64,000 nt of DNA from Verticiella alkaliphila (lineage in GTDB: Bacteria > Pseudomonadota > Gammaproteobacteria > Burkholderiales > Burkholderiaceae_B): NCBI RefSeq assembly GCF_018904615.1, contig NZ_JADCNH010000002.1, positions 1-64,000 on the forward strand. Direction: 5' to 3'. The position numbers were made by a program, and so were the translations under genes. Each line of letters starts with the position of its first letter. Position 1 is the stretch's first letter. Shown in pieces: positions 43,570 to 53,521 of the stretch. The notes under the pieces are model-generated. The model was given only the letters and a program-made list of their open reading frames with translations, had not been told where the DNA came from and did not search any database.

Positions 43570-44232
43570 TCAGCTGGCGCTGGCCAAGCGCTGGAGGGCG
43601 GGCCAGACGGCCAGCGGCGTGTCCGCCACCGCATCGGCCTGCCAGGTCGTCACGGGTTCGGCATCACCGCAATACCCCCACGCAGCCGCCACGGTGGGCA
43701 TGCCGGCAGCCTTGCCGGCCTGGATGTCGCGCAGGTCGTCGCCGATATACACACAGCGCGCGGGATCCGTGCCCAGTTCGCGCGCCGCATGCAGCAGGGG
43801 CAGCGGGTGCGGCTTGGCATGCGGCGTGGTGTCGCCGCACACGACCACCGCGGCTTTGAGGCCCAAGCTCGCAATCAGCGGCTCGGCCAGCCAGGCCACT
43901 TTGTTCGTGACGATGCCCCAGCGCATGCCCGCATCCTCGATCTGGCCCAGCAACGCGTCGACCCCGGCAAAGAGCTCGGACTGCTGGTCCATGCCGGCGG
44001 CGTAGTCTTTCAGGAACTGATCGCGAACGTCCGGGTATTCCATGTCCTCGGGACGCAGATCCAGGGCCACGCGCAGCAGGCCGCGTGCGCCTTGCGAGGC
44101 CACGGGGCGAAGCTGCTCATAGGGCAGCGGAGGCAGCCCGCGCGCCGTGCGCTGCAGATTGGCGGCAGCGGCCAGATCCGGTGCGGTGTCGGCCAGCGTA
44201 CCGTCGAAGTCGAAAAGAATGAGATCGGGCAT
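43570..44232 (-). CDS. gph: Phosphoglycolate phosphatase (HAD family)
   Basis: Gph dephosphorylates 2-phosphoglycolate. The 220-residue HAD protein has motif I DFDGTLADT (Asp nucleophile), motif II in GIVTNK, Lys in HAKPHPLPLL and motif IV in YIGDDLRDIQA. The size and PHPLPLL segment fit Gph. It begins three bases after the ubiG stop and so is cotranscribed with it, the usual arrangement in Bordetella-type genomes. Other small HAD substrates cannot be excluded. Confidence 0.88.
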   Translation of the reverse strand: MPDLILFDFDGTLADTAPDLAAAANLQRTARGLPPLPYEQLRPVASQGARGLLRVALDLRPEDMEYPDVRDQFLKDYAAGMDQQSELFAGVDALLGQIEDAGMRWGIVTNKVAWLAEPLIASLGLKAAVVVCGDTTPHAKPHPLPLLHAARELGTDPARCVYIGDDLRDIQAGKAAGMPTVAAAWGYCGDAEPVTTWQADAVADTPLAVWPALQRLASAS

Positions 44233-44235
44233 GCG

Positions 44236-44955
44236 TCAGTTCGCCAGGGGACGGTAGGTGGCCATCAGGTAGTTCACGTCTGTGTTCGGCGTGAGGGAAT
44301 ACACGTCGGTGAGCGGGTTGTACGTGAAGCCTTGGAGATGGGTGACATTGAGCCCGGCGCCGCGCGCAGCCGACGCGAGTTCACTGGGCTTGAGGAACTG
44401 CTCGTAGTCGTGGGTGCCACGCGGCAGCAGCCGCAGCACGAACTCGGCGGCCACGATGGCCTGCAGGAACGACTTGAGATTGCGGTTCAGCGTGGAGAGA
44501 AACACATGGCCGCCGGGTTTGACCAGCGTGGAGCAGGCGCGCACTACCGAAGCCGGATCGGGCACGTGCTCGAGCATCTCCATGCACGTGACCACGTCGA
44601 ACTGCCCAGGCTTCTCGGAGGCCAGCGTTTCAACAGCGATGCGTCGATACTCCACCTTCACGCCGGATTCCAGGCTGTGCAGTCGAGCCACGGACAGCGG
44701 CTTGTCCGCCAGATCAATGCCCGTGACGTTGGCGCCTTTGGCCGCCATGCTCTCGCTCAGAATCCCGCCGCCGCAACCGACATCCAGGATGCGCCGCCCG
44801 GCGAGCGGGCCTGCGATCTCCTCGATCCAGTTCAAACGCAGCGGATTGATCGCGTGCAGCGGCTTGAATTCGCTGGTCGGATCCCACCAGCGCGAGGCGA
44901 GGGCGCTGAACTTCGCGAGTTCGGCGGCGTTGACGTTGGACGGCGTGGCGGTCAT
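44236..44955 (-). CDS. ubiG: Ubiquinone biosynthesis O-methyltransferase
   Basis: UbiG carries out the two O-methylations of ubiquinone synthesis. The 239-residue SAM enzyme begins with [20 protein letters not shown] and has [15 protein letters not shown], both UbiG hallmarks, then the SAM motif [13 protein letters not shown], and [11 protein letters not shown]. The ATG at 44955 is chosen because the longer reading passes through the ompA terminator. gph follows after three bases. Confidence 0.95.
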   Translation of the reverse strand: MTATPSNVNAAELAKFSALASRWWDPTSEFKPLHAINPLRLNWIEEIAGPLAGRRILDVGCGGGILSESMAAKGANVTGIDLADKPLSVARLHSLESGVKVEYRRIAVETLASEKPGQFDVVTCMEMLEHVPDPASVVRACSTLVKPGGHVFLSTLNRNLKSFLQAIVAAEFVLRLLPRGTHDYEQFLKPSELASAARGAGLNVTHLQGFTYNPLTDVYSLTPNTDVNYLMATYRPLAN

Positions 44956-44978
44956 GGCGGGCTCGACAAAAAAACGGC

Positions 44979-45010
44979 AAAAAAAAACCTGGCAAGACAT
45001 CTGCCAGGTT
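44979..45010 (-). terminator. Terminator of ompA
   Basis: AACCTGGCA / TGCCAGGTT form a 9-bp stem with a seven-base loop, followed on the minus strand by a run of at least eight T. It lies about 70 bases after the ompA stop and just before ubiG. Confidence 0.93.
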
Positions 45011-45081
45011 CATTCTACCCACTCGGAAAACACGGCGCCCGGGAAGTGCCAGAGGCACGACCCGGGCAGACCTACGCGAGA

Positions 45082-45732
45082 TTAGCGGCGGGTACCGACG
45101 ACTTCCAGTTCCACGCGGCGGTTCTGAGCGCGGCCTTCGCGGGTGGCGTTGCTGGCCACCGGCTGGGACTCGCCCTTGCCTTCCGTGTAGATACGGTTCG
45201 GGTCGATGCCACGGTTCACCAGGTAGGTCTTCACGGCGTTGGCACGACGCTCGGACAGGCCTTGGTTGTACGTGTCGGAACCGATCGAGTCGGTGTGACC
45301 CACAGCGATGATGACTTCCAGCTCGAGCTGTTGAACTTGGCGAACCAGTTCGTCCAGCATCTGGCGGCCGTCCGGCTTGATGTCGGTCTTGTCGAAGTCG
45401 AAGAAGGTGTCAGCGTCGTAGACAACCTTTTCGCTCACGGGAGCGGCAACCGGGGGCGGCGCGACGGGCGCGGGCGCTTGGGCGATGATGGTGCCGTCGC
45501 AGCCGGGCAGGCCAGTGGCGGGCGTCCAGAACGCATTGCGCCAGCAGTGTTCGTTCGTGCCGTTCATCCAGGGCAGACCGGCGACGTTGACCCAGTTGTC
45601 TTGGCCTTTGCCGATGTTCTGGGCGATCACGGCCGGATCAGCCACCGCACGCACTTGCTGCGCGGAAGCGACGCCACCGATCGTCGTAGCGGCGAACGCG
45701 AGCGCCAGGGCGATTTTTGAGGGCTTGTTCAT
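45082..45732 (-). CDS. ompA: OmpA-family outer-membrane protein
   Basis: A 216-residue protein with a signal peptide (cleavage after ASA, about 24), a short N-terminal region with QDNWVNVAG and CWRNAFWTPATG as in Bordetella OmpA, a Pro-rich linker (APAPVAPPPVAAP), and a C-terminal OmpA domain (FFDFDKTDIKPDG, VGHTDSIGSD, LSERRANAVKTYL, NRRVELEVV) that binds peptidoglycan. There is no full eight-strand barrel, which is normal for this lineage. A strong terminator follows. Confidence 0.95.
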   Translation of the reverse strand: MNKPSKIALALAFAATTIGGVASAQQVRAVADPAVIAQNIGKGQDNWVNVAGLPWMNGTNEHCWRNAFWTPATGLPGCDGTIIAQAPAPVAPPPVAAPVSEKVVYDADTFFDFDKTDIKPDGRQMLDELVRQVQQLELEVIIAVGHTDSIGSDTYNQGLSERRANAVKTYLVNRGIDPNRIYTEGKGESQPVASNATREGRAQNRRVELEVVGTRR

Positions 45733-46428
45733 GTTTCTCCTCGTGAGCTTGAAGCAGAAATTGTGAGTTTCGCAGCGAACCCCCGCCGCAGAAGGTAAGT
45801 ACTGGCGCCCTGTCTAGGACAGGACAATCGAAGGCCAGTATATCAATCAGGATATGTGTTTCAAAGGATTTTCAACAACCTCCCGAGTGGTGCGGCGGGT
45901 CTCCGCAACGTCCGTCTGAGCAATGGGACAAGGGGCTAAACCCGTGTCTTCATTGTGGAATGTGCGTACGCGACGGGGCAAGCAAACGGCAGGCCGACGC
46001 GCGCTTCGTGTTGGTTTTTTCCCACAGAGTGTCCGGGTTTGCCCGCGGTTGCTGCGAGCCCGGATGAAGCGCGATGCGGCCGCTGAGACCGCAAATGGCC
46101 GTCGTTCGCAACGCGATCCGACGAAATGTTTCGCAACACCGGGGTTTGTAGCTGGGGCATGTGACAGACTGACTATCTATATATAGAGAAGGCGATGGGC
46201 TCGGATGGCGTGGGCCTGGCTGGCAGCGGATGGCTGGTCACTTGGCCGGTGCTATCCGAGCTGGCGTTGCCCGACCATTCGCAGGGAGCGTGCCCGAGGC
46301 GTGTCATCTGGGCAGCAGCGGGGCGGTGCGAGGCTGTGCGGGTGATAAACTCGACGGCTTGGCCCTAGGCGCGCTCGGGCGCGCCTTTTCGCTTTTTGGC
46401 CTGACCCCGCTTTTACATGCCCCACGCT
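45733..46428. other. Long intergenic region between ompA and gyrA
   Basis: About 700 bases with no convincing gene. It must hold the divergent ompA and gyrA promoters. AT-rich sequence occurs near 45835-45875 (toward ompA) and CTATATATAG near 46180. TCCGGGTT / AGCCCGGA (46032-46039, 46057-46064) can pair as a hairpin. Short readings here lack ribosome sites and protein-like composition. Confidence 0.4.
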
Positions 46429-49098
46429 ATGGATTCCTTCGCCAAGGAAACACTTCCAGTCTCGCTGGAAGAGGAAATGCGCCGCAGCTACCTCGATTAC
46501 GCCATGAGCGTGATCGTGGGCCGCGCCCTGCCGGACGTGCGCGATGGCCTGAAGCCCGTGCACCGGCGGGTGCTGTACGCGATGCACGAACTGAACAACG
46601 ACTGGAACCGCGCCTACAAGAAGTCCGCGCGTATCGTCGGCGACGTGATCGGTAAGTATCACCCGCACGGCGACCAGGCGGTCTATGACACGATCGTGCG
46701 GATGGCCCAGGATTTCTCCCTGCGCTACACGCTGGTCGATGGCCAGGGCAACTTCGGTTCGGTCGACGGGGACAGCCCGGCGGCCATGCGTTACACGGAA
46801 ATCCGCCTCGCCAAGATCGCCCACGAGATGCTCGCGGACATCGATCAGGAAACGGTGGATTTCGGCCCCAACTATGACGGCTCCGAGAAGGAGCCGCTCC
46901 TGCTGCCGGCGCGCCTGCCCAACCTGCTCGTGAACGGCAGCTCGGGCATTGCCGTGGGCATGGCCACCAACATTCCGCCGCACAACCTCGCCGAAGTCGT
47001 CGAGGGCTGCCTCTTCGTGCTGCGCAACCCGGATTGCTCGATTGATGACGTGATCGAGCGCATCCCGGCGCCGGACTTCCCCACGGGTGCCACGATCTAC
47101 GGCATGTCCGGCGTGCGTGAAGGCTATCGCACCGGCCGCGGCCGCGTGGTGATGCGCGCCAAGACGCACTTCGAGGACATGGACAAGGGCGGACGCCAGT
47201 CCATCGTCGTCGACGAGATCCCCTACCAGGTCAACAAGAAGACGCTGCAGGAGCGGATGGCCGAGCTGGTCAACGAGAAGAAGCTCGAGGGCATCTCGGA
47301 CATTCGCGACGAGTCCGACAAGGACGGCATGCGTCTGGTGATCGAATTGAAGCGCGGTGAAGTGCCCGAAGTGGTGCTGAACAACCTGTACAAGCACACG
47401 CAGTTGCAGGATACGTTCGGCATGAACTTCGTGGCCCTGGTCGATGGCCAGCCGCGCTTGTTGAACCTGAAGCAGCTCGTCGAGTACTTCCTCTCGCACC
47501 GCCGCGAGGTGGTGACGCGGCGCACGGTGTATCAGCTGCGACGCGCTCGCGAGCGCGGCCACGTGCTGGAAGGCCTGGCCGTGGCGCTCGCCAACATCGA
47601 TGACTTCATCGCGATCATCAAGGCGGCGCCCTCGCCCCCGGTGGCGCGTCAGGAGTTGATGACGCGCAGCTGGGATTCGTCGCTCGTGCGCGAGATGCTC
47701 GCGCGGGCGCAGGACGACACTCCGGGTGGCAGCGCGGCCTACCGGCCGGATGGCCTGGGCGAAGCCTTCGGCCTGCAAGCCGATGGCCAGTACCGCCTGA
47801 GCGATGTGCAGGCCCAGGAAATCCTGAACATGCGGCTGCAGCGCCTGACGGGCCTGGAGCAGGACAAGATCGTCGGCGAATACCGCGACGTCATGTCCAA
47901 CATCGCAGACCTGCTGGACATCCTCGCCAAGCCCGAGCGCATCACGACGATCATCGGCGACGAACTCACCGCGATCAAGAACGAGTTCTCGGTCAACGCC
48001 AAGGACACGCGGCGTTCGACCATCGAGCACAACGCCTACGAGCTCGACACTGAAGACCTGATCACCCCCACCGACATGGTGGTGACGATCTCGCACACGG
48101 GCTACATCAAGAGCCAGCCGCTGTCCGAGTACCGCGCGCAGCGTCGTGGCGGGCGGGGTAAACAGGCCACGGCCACGAAGGAAGACGACTGGGTCGAGCG
48201 GCTGTTCATCGCGAACACGCACGATCACATCCTGTGCTTCTCCAACCGCGGCCGTGTCTACTGGCTGAAGGTCTGGGAAGTGCCGCAGGGGTCGCGCAAT
48301 TCGCGCGGGCGCCCGATGGTCAACATGTTCCCCCTGGTCGATGGCGAGAAGGTCACCGCCGTCCTGCCGGTCAAGGGCTTCGTCGAAGACCAGTACGTGT
48401 TCATGTCCACCTCGCGCGGCACGGTCAAGAAGACGCCGCTGTCGGCGTTCTCCAATCCGCGCAAGGCCGGCATCATCGCCGTCGATCTGGACGAGGGCGA
48501 CTTCCTGGTGGGCGTGGCGCTCACGCATGGCTCGCATGACGTCATGCTCTTCTCGGATTCCGGCAAGGCCGTGCGCTTCGATGAGAACGACGTGCGCCCG
48601 ATGGGCCGCAATTCGCGTGGCGTGCGCGGCATGTCCCTGGAAGAAGGCCAGAGCGTCATCGCCATGCTCGTGGCCAGCGACGAGACGCAGGGCGTGCTCA
48701 CGGCCACCGAGAACGGCTTTGGCAAGCGCACCCCGATCAGCGAGTACACGCGCCACGGCCGCGGCACCAAGGGCATGATCGCGATCCAGACCAGCGAGCG
48801 CAACGGCAAGGTCGTGGCCGCCGTGCTCGTCATGCCGTCCGACCAGATCATGCTGATCACCAATGGTGGCGTGCTGGTGCGCACCCGCGTGGCCGAGATT
48901 CGCGAAATGGGCCGCGCCACGCAAGGCGTGACCTTGATCAGCGTGGATGATGGCAGCCGTCTGTCCGGCGTGCAGCGTATCGCCGAAGGCGACGTGCTGG
49001 ATGCCGAGGGCGAGGGCGACGAAGGCAACGAAGGCAACGAAGGCCCGGCGACGGGCGACACCGGCAGCGAAGCGAGCGGCGAGAGCGGCAATGACTAA
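46429..49098 (+). CDS. gyrA: DNA gyrase subunit A
   Basis: GyrA breaks and rejoins DNA in the gyrase complex. The product of 889 residues has the winged-helix region with the catalytic Tyr122 in AAMRYTEIR, the [21 protein letters not shown] with Gln83 and Asp87, and the GyrA-box QRRGGRGKQ in the C-terminal pinwheel domain. The tail is highly acidic (Glu/Gly/Asp-rich, about the last 30 residues). Two starts are possible, 46417 and 46429; the second gives the usual [10 protein letters not shown]. serC overlaps its end by eight bases. Confidence 0.97.
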   Translation: MDSFAKETLPVSLEEEMRRSYLDYAMSVIVGRALPDVRDGLKPVHRRVLYAMHELNNDWNRAYKKSARIVGDVIGKYHPHGDQAVYDTIVRMAQDFSLRYTLVDGQGNFGSVDGDSPAAMRYTEIRLAKIAHEMLADIDQETVDFGPNYDGSEKEPLLLPARLPNLLVNGSSGIAVGMATNIPPHNLAEVVEGCLFVLRNPDCSIDDVIERIPAPDFPTGATIYGMSGVREGYRTGRGRVVMRAKTHFEDMDKGGRQSIVVDEIPYQVNKKTLQERMAELVNEKKLEGISDIRDESDKDGMRLVIELKRGEVPEVVLNNLYKHTQLQDTFGMNFVALVDGQPRLLNLKQLVEYFLSHRREVVTRRTVYQLRRARERGHVLEGLAVALANIDDFIAIIKAAPSPPVARQELMTRSWDSSLVREMLARAQDDTPGGSAAYRPDGLGEAFGLQADGQYRLSDVQAQEILNMRLQRLTGLEQDKIVGEYRDVMSNIADLLDILAKPERITTIIGDELTAIKNEFSVNAKDTRRSTIEHNAYELDTEDLITPTDMVVTISHTGYIKSQPLSEYRAQRRGGRGKQATATKEDDWVERLFIANTHDHILCFSNRGRVYWLKVWEVPQGSRNSRGRPMVNMFPLVDGEKVTAVLPVKGFVEDQYVFMSTSRGTVKKTPLSAFSNPRKAGIIAVDLDEGDFLVGVALTHGSHDVMLFSDSGKAVRFDENDVRPMGRNSRGVRGMSLEEGQSVIAMLVASDETQGVLTATENGFGKRTPISEYTRHGRGTKGMIAIQTSERNGKVVAAVLVMPSDQIMLITNGGVLVRTRVAEIREMGRATQGVTLISVDDGSRLSGVQRIAEGDVLDAEGEGDEGNEGNEGPATGDTGSEASGESGND

Positions 49099-50224
49099 AC
49101 GTCCCTACAATTTTTCGGCGGGCCCGGCAGCGATGCCGGAAAGCGTCCTGCGTCAGGCCGCGGAAGAAATGCTGGATTGGCGCGGCAGCGGCATGTCCGT
49201 GATGGAGATGAGCCATCGCGGCAAGGAATTCGTGCAGATCTGCGACGAAGCCGAAGCCGACCTGCGCACGCTCCTGGGCGTGAGCGACGACTATGCCGTG
49301 CTCTTCATGCAGGGTGGCGCCACGGCCGAGAACGCCATCGTGCCGCTCAACCTGATTGGGCGTCGGCCCGAGCACAAGGCCGACTACGTGGTCTCGGGCT
49401 CGTGGTCGCGCAAGTCGCAAAAGGAAGCCGCGCGCTACGGCGATGCGCAGGTGATCGCGACGGCGGCAGAGGCCGCCGTGATCGAAGGCCGCGAGCAGGC
49501 CCCGTTCACGTACATGCCGGATCCCGCCACGTGGCAGGTGCGCCCGGATGCGAGCTACGTGCATCTGTGCAGCAACGAGACCATCGATGGTATCGAGTTC
49601 ATCGACTGGCCGGACATGGCAGCGCTCGGGCAGGCGGACGTCCCGCTGGTCGTCGATGCGTCCTCGCACTTCCTGTCGCGTCCGATGAACGTCGCGCGCA
49701 CCGGTCTCGTGTACGCCGGCGCCCAGAAGAACGCGGGCCCCGCAGGCGTCACCATCGTCATCGTGCGCCGTGACCTGATCGGCCATGCGTTGCCGGTGTG
49801 CCCCACGGCGTTCGACTACGCCAACGTTGCCAAGGAATCCTCGCGCTTCAACACGCCGCCCACGTATGCCATCTACATGGCCGGGCTGGTGTTCAAGTGG
49901 GTGATCGCCAACGGCGGCCTTACCGGCATGGAGGCCGCCAACCGTGCCAAGGCGGATCTGCTCTACGGCTACCTGGAGGCGAGCGGCTTCTACCGCACGC
50001 GCATCCATCCGTCCGTGCGCTCGCGCATGAACGTGCCCTTCGTGCTGAACGACGAATCGCACAACGATGCCTTCCTGAAGGGCGCGGCGGCAGCCGGTCT
50101 CCTGGCGCTCAAGGGGCACAAGAGCGTGGGCGGCATGCGTGCCTCGATCTACAACGCCATGCCGCTCGAAGGTGTGCAGGCGCTCATCGCCTACATGAAG
50201 GATTTCGAGACCCGCCATGGCTGA
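49091..50224 (+). CDS. serC: Phosphoserine aminotransferase
   Basis: SerC makes 3-phosphoserine in serine synthesis and acts in pyridoxal phosphate synthesis. The 377-residue PLP enzyme begins [17 protein letters not shown], has [14 protein letters not shown], the Schiff-base Lys in [14 protein letters not shown], and [11 protein letters not shown] near the end. It overlaps gyrA by eight bases and pheA by eight bases, so translation is probably coupled. Confidence 0.97.
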   Translation: MTKRPYNFSAGPAAMPESVLRQAAEEMLDWRGSGMSVMEMSHRGKEFVQICDEAEADLRTLLGVSDDYAVLFMQGGATAENAIVPLNLIGRRPEHKADYVVSGSWSRKSQKEAARYGDAQVIATAAEAAVIEGREQAPFTYMPDPATWQVRPDASYVHLCSNETIDGIEFIDWPDMAALGQADVPLVVDASSHFLSRPMNVARTGLVYAGAQKNAGPAGVTIVIVRRDLIGHALPVCPTAFDYANVAKESSRFNTPPTYAIYMAGLVFKWVIANGGLTGMEAANRAKADLLYGYLEASGFYRTRIHPSVRSRMNVPFVLNDESHNDAFLKGAAAAGLLALKGHKSVGGMRASIYNAMPLEGVQALIAYMKDFETRHG

Positions 50225-51308
50225 TCCCGTGCAGGCGCAGCTCGGACCGCTGCGCGAGCGCATCGATGCGATCGATGCGCAAATCCTCGATCTGCTGAAC
50301 CAGCGCGCCCAGGTGGCGCAGCAGGTGGGCGAGGTCAAGCATGCGCTGGGTGGCGCGGACGTGGCCGTGTTGCGGCCCGAACGCGAAGCCCAGGTCATCC
50401 GCAGCCTGCAGGCGCGCAACACGGGGCCGTTCCCGGCCGAGGCCGTGCGGGCCGTGTGGACGGAAGTCATGTCTGCCTGCCGCGGCCTGGAGCGTGGCCT
50501 GACGGTGGCGTACCTGGGACCGCAGGGCACCTATTCTGAACAGGTGGCCCTGGCGCACTTCGGCCACGCCGTGACGGCACTGCCCTGTGTCACCATCGAT
50601 GAGGTCTTTCGCGCGGTGGAATCCAATCGCGCCGACGTGGGCATGGTGCCGGTGGAGAACTCCACCGAAGGCGCCGTGAACCGTACCCTCGATCTGCTGC
50701 TGTCCTCGCCGGTGCGCATCCTCGGCGAGAATTCGCTCGTGGTGCGGCACTGCCTCATGACGCGCAGCGGCACGCTCGAGGGCGTCACGCGCGTGATGGC
50801 GCATCCGCAGGCGCTGGCGCAGTGCCAGGGCTGGCTGACCCAGCACGCCGCGGGCATTCCGCGCGAGGCTGTGAGCAGCAATGCCGAAGCCGCGCGCATC
50901 GCCGCCGAAGACCCCACCGTGGCTGCGATCGCGAGCGAATCGGCCGCGAGCCTGTGGCAGATCCAGGTGGTGGCCGCGAGCATCCAGGACGATCCGCACA
51001 ACCGCACGCGGTTTCTCGCGATCGGTCATCAGGACACGCTGCCTTCGGGCCGGGACAAGACGAGCATCATTCTCGCCGTGCCCAATACGGCCGGCGCCGT
51101 CTACCAGATGCTCACGCCGCTCGCCCAGAACGGTGTGTCCATGACGCGCTTCGAATCGCGGCCGGCCCGCACCGGACAGTGGGAGTATTACTTCTACGTC
51201 GACGTGCAGGGTCACCGCAGCGATGCCAACGTCGCCAAGGCGTTCGACACGCTGCAGGCGCAGACGGCGTTCTTCAAGCTGCTGGGCTCCTACCCCGCGC
51301 AGCCGTGA
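50217..51308 (+). CDS. pheA: Bifunctional chorismate mutase / prephenate dehydratase
   Basis: The P-protein turns chorismate into phenylpyruvate. The 363-residue product has an N-terminal AroQ mutase (about 1-90; [29 protein letters not shown]), a dehydratase domain starting [15 protein letters not shown] with [17 protein letters not shown], and a C-terminal ACT domain with [18 protein letters not shown] for phenylalanine feedback. It overlaps serC and tyrA (GTGA). Confidence 0.97.
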   Translation: MADPVQAQLGPLRERIDAIDAQILDLLNQRAQVAQQVGEVKHALGGADVAVLRPEREAQVIRSLQARNTGPFPAEAVRAVWTEVMSACRGLERGLTVAYLGPQGTYSEQVALAHFGHAVTALPCVTIDEVFRAVESNRADVGMVPVENSTEGAVNRTLDLLLSSPVRILGENSLVVRHCLMTRSGTLEGVTRVMAHPQALAQCQGWLTQHAAGIPREAVSSNAEAARIAAEDPTVAAIASESAASLWQIQVVAASIQDDPHNRTRFLAIGHQDTLPSGRDKTSIILAVPNTAGAVYQMLTPLAQNGVSMTRFESRPARTGQWEYYFYVDVQGHRSDANVAKAFDTLQAQTAFFKLLGSYPAQP

Positions 51309-52351
51309 GCGGTCGGGAAGGCCAGCCCCGGGGCCGCGCGAAGCATCCGGCTGCAGGGGCGCAGCAGCCGTCCGGCGGCCAGCAGTCCACGCAGGGCGAT
51401 GCCGCGCCCGTGGGCGCCGACATCGCGGCGTTTGGGCCAGGCGGCGCTGACGGTGCCGTGCTGCGAGATGCTGGACAGCCTTCCCGGGCACCGCAGATCC
51501 CAGTCCTGGCCGTCGTCGGCGTCGGCCTGATCGGCGGCTCGTTCGCCGCGGCGTTGCGTGCTGCCGGCGTGGTTGGCCGCATCATCGGCGTGGGCCGCAA
51601 TCCCGCCTCGCTCGCGCAAGCGCAGCAGCTCGGCCTCATCGACGAGGTCGCGGATGCCGCCACGGCCGCCGCGCAGGCTGATCTGATCTTTCTCTCGACG
51701 CCCGTGGGCGCGATGCCTGCTGTGCTGCGCACGATGGCGTCGCACCTGTGCGTCAACGCCGTCGTCACTGATGGCGGCAGCACCAAACAGGACGTGATTG
51801 CCGCCGCCCGTGAAGGCCTGGGCGAGCGGATTGGCCAGTTCGTGCCTGGGCATCCCATCGCAGGCAGTGAGCGCACGGGGCCCGAGGCGGCCAATGCCGA
51901 TCTGTATCGTGGTCGGCACGTGGTGCTGACGCCGCTGGCGCAGAACACGCCGGCCCAGGTCGCATTCGTCGAGGCCGCCTGGGCGGCGTGCGGCGCGCGG
52001 TTGAGCACGATGCCGGCCGATGAACACGACCAGATCCTGGCCAGCGTCAGCCACCTGCCGCACTTGCTGGCAGCCGCCTACGTGGCGCAGATCGACGCCA
52101 GCGGAGACGGCGCCCGCCGCCTGAGCTATGCCGGCAGCGGCTTTCGGGACTTCTCGCGCATCGCCGCCGGATCCGCCGAGATGTGGCGCGACATCTTCCT
52201 CGCCAATCGGGAAGCGCTGCTGGCAGAGTTTGAGGCCGTGCAGGCCACGCTGGATACGGTGGCCGGCTTCATCCGCGAGGATCAGGGCGAGGCGCTCGAA
52301 GCGTTCCTCGCGCGCGCCGCACGCGTGCGCGGCGGCTGGCGGCACGAGTAA
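51305..52351 (+). CDS. tyrA: Prephenate/arogenate dehydrogenase with an N-terminal extension
   Basis: TyrA makes the tyrosine precursor by NAD(P)-dependent oxidative decarboxylation. The Rossmann motif VVGVGLIGGSFAAAL starts near residue 69, after a Gly/Gln/Ala-rich extension that is not typical of the family. GHPIAGSERTGPEAA and SHLPHLLAAAYV are conserved. The GTG start at 51305 overlaps the pheA stop; a start later in the extension would give the usual length of about 290. The expected aroA does not follow; aroG lies on the other strand instead. Confidence 0.92.
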   Translation: MSGREGQPRGRAKHPAAGAQQPSGGQQSTQGDAAPVGADIAAFGPGGADGAVLRDAGQPSRAPQIPVLAVVGVGLIGGSFAAALRAAGVVGRIIGVGRNPASLAQAQQLGLIDEVADAATAAAQADLIFLSTPVGAMPAVLRTMASHLCVNAVVTDGGSTKQDVIAAAREGLGERIGQFVPGHPIAGSERTGPEAANADLYRGRHVVLTPLAQNTPAQVAFVEAAWAACGARLSTMPADEHDQILASVSHLPHLLAAAYVAQIDASGDGARRLSYAGSGFRDFSRIAAGSAEMWRDIFLANREALLAEFEAVQATLDTVAGFIREDQGEALEAFLARAARVRGGWRHE

Positions 52352-52413
52352 CGTACCGGAGCACACGAGGCCTTGCGCCGTTGGCGCACGCCCACGCGCA
52401 CCGGCCTGACGCG

Positions 52414-53520
52414 TCAGCCCCGCGCGCGCCTGGCCTTCACCGCGTCGGCCAGCGCGGCCAGCACGGGCTCGGTCTGTGTCCAGCCCAGGCAGGCGTCGGT
52501 GATGGACACGCCGGGGCGCAGCGCAACACCGGGCTTGAGATCCTGGCGGCCTTCTTCCAGGTGACTCTCCAGCATGAGGCCGGTGATGCGGTGCTCGCCG
52601 CCCGCGATCTGGCGCGCCACGTCCTGGGCCACGTCGGCCTGGCGCAGATGCGACTTGTTCGAATTGGCGTGCGAGCAGTCCACCATGACCTGCTCGCGCA
52701 GGGCGGCGGCGCGCAGCGCGGCGCAGGCTTCCTCCACGTGCGCGGCGTCGTAGTTCGGCCCGGATTTGCCACCGCGCAGGATGACGTGCACGTCCTCGTT
52801 GCCCCGCGTCTCGAAGATGGCGGCCATGCCCATTTTGGTCATGCCCATGAAGGCATGGCTCGCGCGCGCGGCCACCATGGCGTCGGCGGCCACCTGGATG
52901 CCGCCGTCCGTGCCGTTCTTGAAACCCAGCGGCGTGCTCAGGCCGGAGCACAGCTGCCGGTGGCTCGGACTTTCCGTGGTGCGTGCGCCGATGGCGCCCC
53001 AGGCGACGAGATCCGCAATGTACTGCGGGCTCAGCAGATCCAGGAACTCCGTGCCCGTGGGCAGGCCCAGGGCATTGATCTCGAGCAGCAGCTCGCGTGC
53101 GCGGCGCAGGCCTTCGTTGATGCGAAAGCTGCCGTCCAGACGCGGATCGTTGATGTAGCCCTTCCAGCCCAGCGTGGTGCGCGGCTTCTCGAAGTACACG
53201 CGCATCACGATGAGGAGCTCCCCACGCAGGGCGTCGGCCGTGACCTTCAGGCGGCGCGCGTAATCCAGCGCCTGGTCGTGGTCATGGATGGAGCAGGGGC
53301 CGATCACCGCGACGAGCCGGTCATCGCGGCCATGCAGCACGTCGGCGATCTGCGCGCGGCTTGCCTCAACCAACGTCTGCACGCTCGCGGGCGCCGGCAC
53401 TTCGTCCAGCAACAACGCCGGCGAGATCAACGGGCGCACGGCACGAATCCGCACGTCATCGATGCGGGTGGCATCCAGCGTGCCGTTGCCAGTCTCACGA
53501 TCGTGGGCAAAATCATCCAT
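52414..53520 (-). CDS. aroG: 3-deoxy-7-phosphoheptulonate synthase (type I)
   Basis: DAHP synthase makes the first shikimate-pathway intermediate. The 368-residue type I enzyme has LVAVIGPCSIHDHDQALDYA, MRVYFEKPRTTLGWKGYINDP, and MVDCSHANSNKSHLRQ, with metal ligands Cys, His, Glu and Asp present. The N-terminal segment IRAVRPLISPALL resembles the inhibitor-responsive enzymes. Start at 53520 directly abuts the metG stop. Feedback type (Phe, Tyr or Trp) cannot be told with confidence. Confidence 0.95.
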   Translation of the reverse strand: MDDFAHDRETGNGTLDATRIDDVRIRAVRPLISPALLLDEVPAPASVQTLVEASRAQIADVLHGRDDRLVAVIGPCSIHDHDQALDYARRLKVTADALRGELLIVMRVYFEKPRTTLGWKGYINDPRLDGSFRINEGLRRARELLLEINALGLPTGTEFLDLLSPQYIADLVAWGAIGARTTESPSHRQLCSGLSTPLGFKNGTDGGIQVAADAMVAARASHAFMGMTKMGMAAIFETRGNEDVHVILRGGKSGPNYDAAHVEEACAALRAAALREQVMVDCSHANSNKSHLRQADVAQDVARQIAGGEHRITGLMLESHLEEGRQDLKPGVALRPGVSITDACLGWTQTEPVLAALADAVKARRARG

Positions 53521-53521
53521 G

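Noticed and set aside
45923-46186. 87-codon plus-strand frame before gyrA
   Set aside because: Arg-rich, no start signal, no recognisable domain.
46675-46689. GyrA Gln at position 83 as a quinolone-resistance mutation
   Set aside because: As I recall, Gln83 is the native residue in Achromobacter-like bacteria and Asp87 is unchanged, so resistance cannot be claimed.
46252-48924. 890-codon open frame opposite gyrA
   Set aside because: It mirrors the gyrA codon pattern in GC-rich DNA, has His/Arg/Ala-rich composition, and no domain or ribosome site.
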